Assembly (NCBI RefSeq): GCF_902706605.1
Contig: NZ_CACSLH010000024.1
Coordinates: forward strand, 1 to 48,201
DNA from: Enterococcus sp. CSURQ0835
GTDB taxonomy: Bacteria > Bacillota > Bacilli > Lactobacillales > Enterococcaceae
Length of the DNA: 48,201 nt
Reading direction: 5' to 3'
Positions 33,902 to 42,301 of this stretch are shown piece by piece. The notes under the pieces are model-generated. The model worked only from the letters and a program-made list of their open reading frames with translations, made no database searches and was not told the DNA's origin. A program made the position numbers and the translations under genes. Within the stretch, counting starts at the first letter, position 1; the number at the start of each line of letters is the position of its first letter.

Positions 33902-34777
33902 ATGAAAATTTTAACGATCGATATCGGAGGCTCCAGTGTTAAAAGCGCGCTATTTGATCAAACTTTAAGTGACATTCGAAGATTTGATTCGCCAGCTGAT
34001 TGGGAGACGATGCGTCAAAAATTAGATCAATTGATCCAATCTTATTTGCGGCAAGCTGAAGTCGCTGCGATTTCTTTTAGTGTGCCAGGCATCCCAAATC
34101 AAGCAACAGGTGAGATCGAAGGTGCTAGTTCACTACGTTATTTGCATGGATTTGATTTTAGAGGCTATTTCCAAGCGCATTATCCGTTGCCGATCTTTTT
34201 TGAAAATGATGCAAATTGTGGTTGTATTGCTGAACTACAAGCTGGAGCGGCTAAAGACTTACAATCTGTTCTGTTTTTGGTGATTGGCACGGGGATCGGG
34301 GGCGCACTCGTCGTCGATAAAAAGATTTTGCCAGGAGCGCATCGCTTTGGTGGCGAATTTGGCATGATGTTGATGGAACACGATGGACAATTTAAAGAGT
34401 GGAGCGAATTAGGTTCAGCGGTCCATATGGGGCGTAAATTTTCACAGCTAAAAGGCAAAACGTATCAAGGCACAGACGTTTTTGAACTCGCAGCTGTAGG
34501 AGATGAACGAGCCCAAACTTTATGTGAAGAACTTTATCATTATTTGGCGTTAGGCATTTACAATCTGCAATACAGCTTTGACCCGCAAGCATTTGTTTTG
34601 AGTGGCGGGATCGTTAATCAGCCGGAACTACTTGCCAATATTTCGCGTAAATTGCAAGTGATCATGGGATACGGTCAGCGTTGCCCGATCGTTCCACAAC
34701 TTCGGGTAGCTACTTTTGGCAGTCAAGCGAATTTGATCGGAGCCGGCTTAGTGGCTCAAACTGAAAAAATTAATTGA
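33902..34777 (+). CDS. sugK: ROK-family sugar kinase (SugK-like, probable GlcNAc kinase)
   Basis: A 291-residue ROK kinase. The phosphate loop is LTIDIGGSSVKSALFD (residues 4-19), the catalytic aspartate sits in FFENDANCGCIAE, and the ROK signature region is VIGTGIGGALVVDKKI followed by HRFGGEFGMM. The zinc-binding CxCGxxGCxE motif of many ROK kinases is absent. In the matching L. casei cluster SugK acts on the GlcNAc released by the asparaginase. ATG 33902 is chosen as it opens at MKILTIDIGG; the upstream frame overlaps the preceding gene and lacks a ribosome site. Confidence 0.85.
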   Translation: MKILTIDIGGSSVKSALFDQTLSDIRRFDSPADWETMRQKLDQLIQSYLRQAEVAAISFSVPGIPNQATGEIEGASSLRYLHGFDFRGYFQAHYPLPIFFENDANCGCIAELQAGAAKDLQSVLFLVIGTGIGGALVVDKKILPGAHRFGGEFGMMLMEHDGQFKEWSELGSAVHMGRKFSQLKGKTYQGTDVFELAAVGDERAQTLCEELYHYLALGIYNLQYSFDPQAFVLSGGIVNQPELLANISRKLQVIMGYGQRCPIVPQLRVATFGSQANLIGAGLVAQTEKIN

Positions 34778-34786
34778 GGTGAAACC

Positions 34787-35977
34787 ATGGAAAAGAAACC
34801 AACCCAAAATTCAACAGCCTTAACGATCGGAATTTTATCGATTTCATTTTTGATGTCTGTCAGTAATGCTGTTTCCGGGACGATTCCGTCGATGGAAAAA
34901 TATTTTTCGAATATGTCACTTGCAAATGTTGAATTGTTGATCGTGATCCCGACAGCAGGTGTGTTATTAGGAACCGTCATCAGCGGCTTGATCTCCAATG
35001 CATTAGGTAAAAAGAATACGGTCTTACTAGGATTGACGATCTCATTGTTGTTTGGGATCATTCCGACATTTTTCTTTAACTATTTCAGTATTTTATTGTC
35101 ACGAGCTTTATTTGGGGTCGGGATGGGGATCTTTACGCCTTTGAGTGTGTCTTATATCACTGATACCTTTTCTGAAGAAAAACGTAACAAGTTATTAGGC
35201 TGGCGAAATTCGATCGGTGCCATTGGAGACGCGATCATGTTGTTTATTGCAGGCTTTTTGATCTCCATTAGTTGGCATACGACTTATTTAGTTTTCTTGT
35301 TTTTGATCGTGCCGATCATTTTAGTCACGGTGTTCGTACCAAAAGAGCTGGATCAAGCTACAGCGGGAGATGTGGCATTAGATGTTGAAGTTAGTAAAAC
35401 AAAACCGACGACGAACTTTGGTGTAATCAAGTTGGCAGGCCTGTTCCTGTTCATTTGTTTATTTTATTCAGCGATCTCATTAAAATTGCCGACGTTAGTG
35501 GTAGACAGTGGGATCGGGACTGCCACCCAAGTCACGCATATCTTTGGCTTTCTCGTGTTGTGTTCGATTTTTTCCGGGATCGCCTTTGAAAAATTTGTCA
35601 AAGTGCTAGGAAAATATACGGTGACGATTTTTGAGGTCATCACGGCGATTGCTATGATGATCATCCCGTTTGCCCATTCGCTGACGATGCTCTTAGCACT
35701 AGTCTTGATCTGCGGTTTTTGTAATGGGGTGATCAACCCAGCTTTGACTGCGCGCATGGTCGCTTATTCGCCAAAAGATTCGATGAACTTTACAACATCA
35801 ATCATCATCATCGGGATCAACATCGGTTTTCTCTGCGCACCTTACTTCTTCCAATTTTTCGGGAACTTAATCCACAATCATAATCCCGGTAGCATTATTT
35901 TCTTCTCCGGTTTATTTTATATCGCGTTATCCCTTTACGATTTAGTCGTCATTAAAAAAGATCAACTGAGCTTATAA
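34787..35977 (+). CDS. alfH: MFS permease for fucosylated glyco-amino acid (AlfH-like)
   Basis: A 396-residue transporter with 12 predicted spans; MFS loop motifs are LISNALGKKNTVLLG between spans 2 and 3 and LLGWRNSIGAIGD after span 4. It sits between the ROK kinase and the fucosidase, ten bases after the former with GAGGTG. The AlfH permease in L. casei needs the 6'-fucose for transport, and the neighbouring fucosidase here is cytoplasmic, so import of the intact fucosyl-GlcNAc-Asn is likely. The specificity is inferred from gene order, not from residues. Confidence 0.82.
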   Translation: MEKKPTQNSTALTIGILSISFLMSVSNAVSGTIPSMEKYFSNMSLANVELLIVIPTAGVLLGTVISGLISNALGKKNTVLLGLTISLLFGIIPTFFFNYFSILLSRALFGVGMGIFTPLSVSYITDTFSEEKRNKLLGWRNSIGAIGDAIMLFIAGFLISISWHTTYLVFLFLIVPIILVTVFVPKELDQATAGDVALDVEVSKTKPTTNFGVIKLAGLFLFICLFYSAISLKLPTLVVDSGIGTATQVTHIFGFLVLCSIFSGIAFEKFVKVLGKYTVTIFEVITAIAMMIIPFAHSLTMLLALVLICGFCNGVINPALTARMVAYSPKDSMNFTTSIIIIGINIGFLCAPYFFQFFGNLIHNHNPGSIIFFSGLFYIALSLYDLVVIKKDQLSL

Positions 35978-36003
35978 CAACTTAAATGAGATGAGGAAAA
36001 AAG

Positions 36004-37035
36004 ATGAACGAAAATATCAAATGGTTCAAAGAAGCTAAATATGGCATGATGATCCACTGGGGTCTGTATTCCCTACTAGCTGGAGAATATGAAGGAAAGT
36101 CGTCGAGTGCTTATGCGGAATGGATCCAATCAAAATTTCAGATCTCCAATGCAGAATACGGTAATTTGGCAACGGCATTTAATCCACTCTATTTTGATGC
36201 TGAAAAAATCGTGGAATTGGCTAAAGCGTGTGGTATGCGCTATTTAGTGATCACTACCAAACACCACGATGGCTTTGCAATGTATCATTCGCAAGTAGAT
36301 CCATATAATATTTATGATGCGACGCCATTCAAACGTGATATTTTAAAAGAATTGGCGGCTGCGTGTCAAAAATTCGGATTAAAGCTAGGGATTTATTATT
36401 CACAAGATTTAGATTGGCACGAACCAAATGGCGGTGGCTATTTATCCAATGACATTGAAACGGCGGGCACCACTTGGGACAATAGTTGGGATTTTCCTAA
36501 TGAAGCCGAAAAAGATTTTACTCAGTGTTTTGAGCAAAAGATCATCCCGCAAATCAAAGAGATCATGACCAACTACGGCGAGATCGTCACCGCTTGGTTT
36601 GATATGCCTATGACATTGTCGGATGCGCAAAGCCAACAGATTTATGATACAGTCAAAGCCTTGCAACCAAATTGTTTAGTCAACTCACGGCTAGGAAATG
36701 GCAAATACGATTATGTTTCATTAGGGGATAATGAAATTCCTGAAGGTGGCGCTGAACAAGTAGACCAAGTCGATTACAATTCAATTGAGGGATTCAAGCC
36801 GTCACCCTATGATTTATATGAAACAGCCGGAACGATGAATGATTCGTGGGGCTTTTCTTATCACGATCAAAATTGGAAAACACCAGAAACGATTTACCAC
36901 TACAAAAAACATTTGAATGAGCTGGGAATTAATTACTTGTTAAATGTTGGATTAGATGGACTAGGTCGTATTCCGATGGCTTCGATCCAAACGTTGCAAC
37001 AAGTACGCGCAATGGAGCAAGTGGCCAACGTTTAA
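36004..37035 (+). CDS. alfC: Alpha-L-fucosidase, GH29 (AlfC-like)
   Basis: A 343-residue GH29 enzyme without signal peptide, the same size as AlfC of L. casei (344) and close to it along its whole length as far as I recall that sequence. The nucleophile Asp200 is in VTAWFDMPMTLS, the substrate-binding His pair in ITTKHHDGF, and a candidate acid/base Glu273 in DLYETAGTMNDSWGF. AlfC is specific for alpha-1,6-fucosyl-GlcNAc, the core fucose of mammalian N-glycans. It ends the operon, followed by a hairpin at 37122. Freed fucose is not processed by any gene here; in L. casei it is expelled. Confidence 0.92.
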   Translation: MNENIKWFKEAKYGMMIHWGLYSLLAGEYEGKSSSAYAEWIQSKFQISNAEYGNLATAFNPLYFDAEKIVELAKACGMRYLVITTKHHDGFAMYHSQVDPYNIYDATPFKRDILKELAAACQKFGLKLGIYYSQDLDWHEPNGGGYLSNDIETAGTTWDNSWDFPNEAEKDFTQCFEQKIIPQIKEIMTNYGEIVTAWFDMPMTLSDAQSQQIYDTVKALQPNCLVNSRLGNGKYDYVSLGDNEIPEGGAEQVDQVDYNSIEGFKPSPYDLYETAGTMNDSWGFSYHDQNWKTPETIYHYKKHLNELGINYLLNVGLDGLGRIPMASIQTLQQVRAMEQVANV

Positions 37036-37121
37036 CGTAAGCATAACGGAAAACAAACGAATGGCCTTTAAGTGGAGTAGCGTGCAGGCTAAAGCTATAA
37101 AAAGATTTTAAACTGATAGCA

Positions 37122-37155
37122 AAAACCGTATCTGTTAGTGGGATGCGGTTTTTTT
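37122..37155 (+). terminator. Terminator of the alf-2-like operon
   Basis: AAAACCGTATC pairs with GGATGCGGTTTT (wobble pairs included) and is followed by seven T residues. Confidence 0.72.
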
Positions 37156-37190
37156 GTGTTTTACTTAAGTGTGTAAAAGCTATTAAACTA

Positions 37191-37233
37191 GAATTGTCCT
37201 TTGCAAAGGACAATTCTCAGTAAAGCGTTTTCT
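37191..37233 (+). promoter_or_regulatory. 26-base perfect palindrome and cre-like site
   Basis: At 37191-37216, GAATTGTCCTTTG is followed directly by its exact reverse complement, with no loop and no T-run, so it is an operator rather than a terminator. A degenerate cre (11 of 14) with core AAAGCGTTTTC follows at 37220-37233. A possible -10 is TATGAT (37245-37250) without a good -35, as expected for an activator-dependent promoter. The next gene encodes an HTH-PRD regulator. Confidence 0.65.
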
Positions 37234-37275
37234 AAAATTTGCTATATGATAAAACTATCAAAGGAGGGCAGCTAA

Positions 37276-38769
37276 ATGACGAAGAAAAATAACCGTGAAC
37301 AACGTCTGTTACTGACTCTTTCGAAAAAACAAGATTATGTCACGGCCGAAGAATTGGCTGAACAATTGCAAACTTCCACTAAAACGATCTATCGTTTGAT
37401 CAAAAAGATCAACCAGGGAGTCAAAGAAAGTCCATTGATTTTATCGGAAAAGGGGCGTGGCTACCAATTAAATTATGAAAAATATATTTCGCAAAAAAAT
37501 TGGACGGTCGAAGAAGACGATGCGTATTCACCCAACGAACGCCGCATGCGGGTGCTAGAAGAACTGCTGCTTAGTTCGCCGAAAGCTCGTAACTTGTATG
37601 ATTTGTTTGAAGATTATTATGTCGGGGATTCAGTGATCACTTCAGATGAACAACTGATTGCTAAACAATTGAAAGAATATGATTTGACCTTGGAACGCAA
37701 AAATCGAACATTAGCGGTTACGGGAGCTGAAAATGATATTCGCCGAGCATTAGCTGATCTGATCCCGACTTTTAATACCATCGATCTAGATGAATTGGAA
37801 AGTGTCAAAGCGTCTAATTTAAATAATTATGATGTCTTGTTTGTGATCCGGGAATTGCGCGGGATCGAAAAAGCATTGAGCATTACGATTCCGTATCCGT
37901 ATAACATCAATATTTTTTCTCATTTATACATCTTAATCTCTCGTTTCCGTAAAGTGGGCGCGTTGAAAAATCAAACGATGAATGAGTTGACGGCTAAAGA
38001 GACCGCTGAGTTGCAACATAATACTCAGTTGCAACAAGTTTCAAAAAAAGTCATCGAAAATGTTGAGAATTATTTACATCAACCGCTGCCAGAAATTGAA
38101 GTCTACTATTTGTATCAGTACTTACTTTCTTCACGGATGCAAGGTAAGCCAGCCGGCAGTGCGGCAAATTTTTCGGCTAAAGTCGTCCAGATCACACAAG
38201 CGTATTTGACTGAGATGGGTCGTCGCTTGCAGATCGCGACCCAAAATGAAGTGAATTTTTTAGACTTAGCTAGTCACATCAAGCCAATGGTCAATCGCTT
38301 AGAACATAAAATTCGCGTGAAAAATGGTTTGTTGGATCAGATTCGGCTCACATATGAAGATATTTTTCGCGAGGTGACGGGAGTTTCCAAACAAATCAGT
38401 CAAACATATGCACTGCCTGCGATCAATCAAGATGAAAATGGTTTTTTGACTCTTTACTTTGCTCGGATGTTAGAGACGAATCAACGCCCAATCAAAACGA
38501 TCATCATGTGTACGACTGGAGTAGGAACGTCTGAACTATTAAAAACGAAAGTCGAAAAGAAATTTCCTGAATTGGAGATCATCGATGTTACAGCGAGTCG
38601 ATATTCACAAGAAAAGTTAGCTGTTCATCCAGATGCAGATCTGATTTTGACGACAGTTCAGCTGCCAGCAGATTTACCGGTCCAAAGTTTACTGGTCAGT
38701 GCGATGCTGACTGTTGATGATCAAAAGCGCATCCAACAAAAAATTGAGGCGATCAACCATGGAAAATAA
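37276..38769 (+). CDS. HTH-PRD transcriptional regulator with EIIB-like domain
   Basis: A 497-residue regulator. A single N-terminal helix-turn-helix is visible (VTAEELAEQLQTSTKTIYRL, about residues 19-38). Two PRD regions follow (about 165-290, with NIFSHLYILISR; about 300-395, with LDLASHIKPMVNRLEHK). An EIIB-like domain carries Cys412 in IIMCTTGVGTSELL. The EIIA domain found at the end of MtlR-type proteins is absent; instead the next gene encodes a separate EIIA-like protein overlapping by 11 bases. It is likely the PTS-controlled activator of this operon, binding the palindrome at 37191. Confidence 0.88.
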   Translation: MTKKNNREQRLLLTLSKKQDYVTAEELAEQLQTSTKTIYRLIKKINQGVKESPLILSEKGRGYQLNYEKYISQKNWTVEEDDAYSPNERRMRVLEELLLSSPKARNLYDLFEDYYVGDSVITSDEQLIAKQLKEYDLTLERKNRTLAVTGAENDIRRALADLIPTFNTIDLDELESVKASNLNNYDVLFVIRELRGIEKALSITIPYPYNINIFSHLYILISRFRKVGALKNQTMNELTAKETAELQHNTQLQQVSKKVIENVENYLHQPLPEIEVYYLYQYLLSSRMQGKPAGSAANFSAKVVQITQAYLTEMGRRLQIATQNEVNFLDLASHIKPMVNRLEHKIRVKNGLLDQIRLTYEDIFREVTGVSKQISQTYALPAINQDENGFLTLYFARMLETNQRPIKTIIMCTTGVGTSELLKTKVEKKFPELEIIDVTASRYSQEKLAVHPDADLILTTVQLPADLPVQSLLVSAMLTVDDQKRIQQKIEAINHGK

Positions 38770-39196
38770 TAACTTAATCGAGTCTTATTTCAATTGTCCA
38801 TTTACTTCCCGGGAAGCAGTCTACGACTTCATTGCCCAAAAGATCAAAACGCAACAATTGTCATCAGCCGAAATCAAAGCAGCTTTCCTAGAGCGGGAAG
38901 CGGTAGGAGACTTACAGATCGCGCCGGCAGTCATCATGCCTCATTTTGAGAATGCTCAGTTAGTGGACAGTAAAATCATCATAATGCATCTAAAAGAAGC
39001 TGTCGCGCAATGGAATCCGCAAATCAAAGCGATCAAATTGATCATCGTATTTTTATTGAAGACTAACGAATCAGCTGAGACGAAACAAACGATGATTCGT
39101 TTCACACGTCAATTAGCCGATGAAGCGTGGTTGGCACAACTTTCAGCCGCTACAGAAGAAACAACATTCACTCAATTACTGAAGATTGAAAATTAG
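38759..39196 (+). CDS. PTS EIIA-like protein (fructose/mannitol type), first copy
   Basis: A 145-residue EIIA of the PTS_EIIA_2 fold with the phosphorylatable histidine in APAVIMPHFENAQ (His62). It is more divergent than the second IIA of the operon, and it overlaps the end of the regulator gene by 11 bases. I infer that it is the detached EIIA arm of the regulator rather than the transport IIA. ATG 38759 is chosen because it opens the domain directly. Confidence 0.82.
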   Translation: MENNNLIESYFNCPFTSREAVYDFIAQKIKTQQLSSAEIKAAFLEREAVGDLQIAPAVIMPHFENAQLVDSKIIIMHLKEAVAQWNPQIKAIKLIIVFLLKTNESAETKQTMIRFTRQLADEAWLAQLSAATEETTFTQLLKIEN

Positions 39197-39208
39197 GAGG
39201 AGATCAGA

Positions 39209-39300
39209 ATGAAAATCGTCGGAGTTGCAGCTTGTACGGTGGGGATCGCCCACACGTATATCGCGCAAGAAAAATTAGAAAATGCTGCTAAAAAAGCAGG
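39209..39300 (+). repeat. Duplicated IIB 5' segment, copy 1
   Basis: This 92-base segment is repeated in direct orientation at 40047-40138 with one T/C difference (base 18). Sequence before the start codons and after base 92 is clearly less alike. Confidence 0.9.
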
Positions 39301-39532
39301 TTATGAGATCCAGATCGAAACGCAAGGAACGATTGGAGTCGAAAATGAATTGACTCAAGCTCAGATCGAGGACGCCGATATCGTCATTTTAGCGATCGAT
39401 GTGAAAATTTCTGGCCGTGAACGGTTTGACGGCAAACGGATCATCCAAGTTCCCACGGATGTTGCGATCAAATCACCGAATAAACTATTAGAAAAAGCCA
39501 AAGAAGTCGTGGCAGAAAATAGCGCCAACTAG
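39209..39532 (+). CDS. PTS fructose-family EIIB, first copy
   Basis: A 107-residue EIIB of the fructose family. The phospho-cysteine is Cys9 in VGVAACTVGIAHTYIAQEKL. It passes phosphate from EIIA to the incoming sugar at EIIC. A second, very similar copy lies at 40047; the first 92 bases of the two genes differ at one position only, while the distal parts differ more. GGAGGAG precedes the ATG. Confidence 0.9.
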   Translation: MKIVGVAACTVGIAHTYIAQEKLENAAKKAGYEIQIETQGTIGVENELTQAQIEDADIVILAIDVKISGRERFDGKRIIQVPTDVAIKSPNKLLEKAKEVVAENSAN

Positions 39533-39544
39533 GAGGAGTAGAAC

Positions 39545-39997
39545 ATGATGGAAGTCAAAGATATCGTCGACGTGAATGTCGTCAGAACACAAATGAAAGC
39601 GAAAACAAAGCGTGAGGCGATCACTGAACTAGCTGAATTATTACAAAAAAATGGTTATCTCTCAAATGTCGACGGGTATGTCAAAGATGTCTATGCCCGG
39701 GAAGCAGAAGGGCAAACGGGAATCGGAAATTATGTCGCGATCCCCCATGGAAAAAGTGAATTTGTCAATCGTGTAGGTGTGGCGATTGGGATCAATGAAA
39801 CTGAGATCCCCTGGGAAAGTTTAGACGATCATGGTGCGAAAGTCATTATTTTATTTGCAGTTGGCAATGATACCGAAAGTGCTAAAGAACATTTGAAATT
39901 ATTATCATTATTCGCTCGTAAACTAGGCAATGACGAGGTGGTGGGGAATCTGCTTGCTGCCAAAACCTCAGCCGAAGTCGTAGCAGCTTTTGCTTAA
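39545..39997 (+). CDS. PTS fructose-family EIIA, second copy
   Basis: A 150-residue EIIA of the PTS_EIIA_2 family, with the active histidine in YVAIPHGKSEF (His68) and the usual GQTGIGN before it. It fits the canonical fructose-specific IIA better than the first copy and lies between the two IIB genes, so it is probably the transport IIA that receives phosphate from HPr. ATG 39545 and 39548 are both possible starts behind GGAGGAG. Confidence 0.9.
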   Translation: MMEVKDIVDVNVVRTQMKAKTKREAITELAELLQKNGYLSNVDGYVKDVYAREAEGQTGIGNYVAIPHGKSEFVNRVGVAIGINETEIPWESLDDHGAKVIILFAVGNDTESAKEHLKLLSLFARKLGNDEVVGNLLAAKTSAEVVAAFA

Positions 39998-40046
39998 AAG
40001 CTAGAAATGGATAAAAAATATCGAGTAAATCAAGGAGGAACTTAAG

Positions 40047-40138
40047 ATGAAAATCGTCGGAGTCGCAGCTTGTACGGTGGGGATCGCCCACACGTATATC
40101 GCGCAAGAAAAATTAGAAAATGCTGCTAAAAAAGCAGG
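40047..40138 (+). repeat. Duplicated IIB 5' segment, copy 2
   Basis: Direct repeat of 39209-39300, 838 bases apart. The near identity limited to the 5' end suggests gene conversion between the two IIB genes. Confidence 0.9.
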
Positions 40139-40364
40139 CTATGACATGCATATGGAAACCCAAGGAACGATCGGAGTCGAAAATGAATTAACACCAGCCG
40201 AAGTGGCAGCCGCGGATATCGTCATTTTAGCAGTTGATGTGAAAATTTCTGGTCGTGAACGATTTGATGGCAAACGAATCATCCAAGTCCCAACTGAAGT
40301 AGCGATCAAATCACCGAATAAATTGATTGAAAAAGCGGCTGAAGTTGTCGCGCAACAAGCATAG
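40047..40364 (+). CDS. PTS fructose-family EIIB, second copy
   Basis: A 105-residue EIIB with Cys9 in the same N-terminal motif as the copy at 39209. The two proteins are identical over the first 32 residues and about 80 percent identical overall by eye. It lies 12 bases before EIIC with AGGAGG ribosome sites on both, so it is probably the main partner of EIIC. Confidence 0.9.
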   Translation: MKIVGVAACTVGIAHTYIAQEKLENAAKKAGYDMHMETQGTIGVENELTPAEVAAADIVILAVDVKISGRERFDGKRIIQVPTEVAIKSPNKLIEKAAEVVAQQA

Positions 40365-40375
40365 GAGGAACTGAC

Positions 40376-41476
40376 ATGGATACGATTAAAAAATTGAATT
40401 TAAAAGGTCATTTATTGACTGCGATCTCCTATTTGATTCCGATCGTCTGTGGTGCTGGCTTTCTGATCGCGATCGGGATGGCATTTGGCGGCGCTAGTAA
40501 AGATGCATTGGTTCAAGGAAAATTCTCATTATGGGATGCATTGGCTACGATGGGTGGTGCTGGTTTAGGTTTATTGCCAGTCGTTATCTCAACGGGACTT
40601 GCTTACTCGATCGCCGCAAAACCTGGGATCGCACCTGGATTTGTAGTTGGTTTAACAGCTAAATCCATCGGGGCCGGATTCATCGGTGGGATCTTAGGTG
40701 GTTACTTAGCCGGCTTTTTAGTTCTAGGTATTTTAAAATACGTCAAAGTACCTAACTGGGCTAAAGGGTTGCTGCCAACTTTGATTATTCCGTTTTTAGC
40801 TTCTTTACTTGGCGGTTTGACGATGGTGTATATCATCGGAACGCCGATTGCCGCTTTTACCGGAATGTTAACTCACTTTTTACATGGCTTAGGTTCGTCA
40901 TCATTATTAGTGTTTGGTGCAGTCATTGGTGTTTTAAGTGGGGTCGATTATGGCGGACCGATCAACAAGACTGTTTTCGCGTTTGTTTTAACGATGCAAG
41001 CAGAAGGCATCAATGGTCCGGTCACTGCATTGCAACTAGTCAATACTGCAACCCCGATCGGATTTGGACTGGCCTTTTTCATCGCTAAATTATTTAAGAA
41101 AAATATTTATACGAGTGTTGAAGTCGAAACGTTGAAGTCTGCTGTACCGATGGGTGTCATTAATATCGTCGAAGGAGTTATTCCGCTTGTAATGAATGAC
41201 ATCGTACGCAGTATTGTCGCGACCGCAATTGGCGGTGCGGCTGGCGGGGCAGTTTCAATGGTCTTAGGTGCAGATGCCACGGTTCCATTTGGCGGCGTAT
41301 TGATGTTACCAACAATGTCGCGTCCTTGGGCTGGGGTAGCCGCTTTAGTCGTCAATATTTTAGTGACGGCGATCGTCTTAGCCGTAATCAAAAAAGATGT
41401 GCCAGAACATGAAATGCAAGTAGAAAATGAAGCGGAAGAAGAAGATATCGATTTAGGTGATATCCAAATCTTCTAA
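40376..41476 (+). CDS. PTS fructose-family EIIC permease
   Basis: A 366-residue membrane protein with about nine to ten spans. Fructose-family IIC segments include ISYLIPIVCGAGFLIAIGMA near the N-terminus, KPGIAPGFVVGLTAKSIGAGFIGG (split around residue 95) and GVDYGGPINKTVFAF. The acidic C-terminal tail (ENEAEEEDIDLGDI) is cytoplasmic. With the IIA and IIB genes upstream it forms a complete EII. The epimerase gene that follows suggests the sugar is D-allulose or another ketohexose. Confidence 0.9.
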   Translation: MDTIKKLNLKGHLLTAISYLIPIVCGAGFLIAIGMAFGGASKDALVQGKFSLWDALATMGGAGLGLLPVVISTGLAYSIAAKPGIAPGFVVGLTAKSIGAGFIGGILGGYLAGFLVLGILKYVKVPNWAKGLLPTLIIPFLASLLGGLTMVYIIGTPIAAFTGMLTHFLHGLGSSSLLVFGAVIGVLSGVDYGGPINKTVFAFVLTMQAEGINGPVTALQLVNTATPIGFGLAFFIAKLFKKNIYTSVEVETLKSAVPMGVINIVEGVIPLVMNDIVRSIVATAIGGAAGGAVSMVLGADATVPFGGVLMLPTMSRPWAGVAALVVNILVTAIVLAVIKKDVPEHEMQVENEAEEEDIDLGDIQIF

Positions 41477-41507
41477 AAAATCTATTCAATAGAAAGTTGT
41501 GAAAAAA

Positions 41508-42197
41508 ATGGAAAAAGTTGAATTCTCACCTTCATTAATGACGATGGATCTAGATAAATTTAAAGAACAGATCACCTTTTTAAACGATCATGCTGATTCG
41601 TATCATATCGATATTATGGATGGTCATTATGTTCCCAATATTACATTGTCACCTTGGTTTATTGAAGAAGTTCGAAAGATCAGTGATTTACCGATGTCCG
41701 CTCATTTGATGGTAACAGATCCAAGTTTTTGGGTGCAACAATTGATCGATTTAAAATGTGATGTCATCTGTATGCATGCTGAAGTATTAGACGGACTAGC
41801 TTTTCGGTTGATCGATCAGATCCATGCGGCTGGGTTACAAGCAGGCGTCGTTTTAAATCCTGAGACTCCCATCGATACGATTTTCCCTTATATCGACCAA
41901 CTAGATAAAATCACCATCATGACAGTCGATCCAGGATTTGCTGGTCAACGGTTCATTGAAGGGACATTAGATAAGATCGTTGCACTTCGTCAATTACGAG
42001 CAGAAAAAGGCTATCAGTACGTGATCGAGATGGATGGCTCATCAAATCGCAAATCGTTCAAACGAATCGATGCGGCTGGTCCGGATATTTATATCATCGG
42101 TCGCAGTGGATTATTCGGTCTGTCAGAAGACATTGCCACTTCTTGGTCGATCATGAAAAAAGATTATGAAGAAATGACGGGTAAAGTCTTAGCCTAA
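41508..42197 (+). CDS. alsE: D-allulose-6-phosphate 3-epimerase-like (RPE family)
   Basis: A 229-residue TIM-barrel epimerase. Metal and acid/base residues are visible in SYHIDIMDGHYVPNITLS (Asp in HIDIMDG), SAHLMVTDP, MTVDPGFAGQ and IEMDGSSN. The wording IDIMDGH, LNPETP and MTVDPGFAGQ is closer to E. coli AlsE than to ribulose-5-phosphate epimerase, which favours conversion of D-allulose-6-phosphate to fructose-6-phosphate. It ends the PTS operon 31 bases after EIIC. ATG 41508 is preferred to the GTG at 41499 on spacing from AGAAAG, but either is possible. Confidence 0.82.
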   Translation: MEKVEFSPSLMTMDLDKFKEQITFLNDHADSYHIDIMDGHYVPNITLSPWFIEEVRKISDLPMSAHLMVTDPSFWVQQLIDLKCDVICMHAEVLDGLAFRLIDQIHAAGLQAGVVLNPETPIDTIFPYIDQLDKITIMTVDPGFAGQRFIEGTLDKIVALRQLRAEKGYQYVIEMDGSSNRKSFKRIDAAGPDIYIIGRSGLFGLSEDIATSWSIMKKDYEEMTGKVLA

Positions 42198-42200
42198 AAT

Positions 42201-42237
42201 AAAACGACTTTCTGAGATCAGCTCGGAAAGTCGTTTT
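42201..42237. terminator. Terminator after the alsE-like gene
   Basis: AAAACGACTTTC pairs with GAAAGTCGTTTT, with an inner GAG/CTC pair, and ends in T residues. Confidence 0.88.
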
Positions 42238-42301
42238 TAAATCGTTCGAACAACCCTTCTCGTTCATTTTCCCGTATAATAAAAGTAAAGGAGCTGAGGG
42301 G

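Noticed and set aside
37191-37216. Terminator reading of the 26-base palindrome
   Set aside because: There is no loop and no T-run on either strand, and a real terminator for the upstream operon already lies at 37122-37155.
39209-40364. Duplicated IIB genes as the arms of a transposable element
   Set aside because: Identity is confined to the coding region, there are no terminal inverted repeats or transposase, and the DNA between them is a normal PTS gene.
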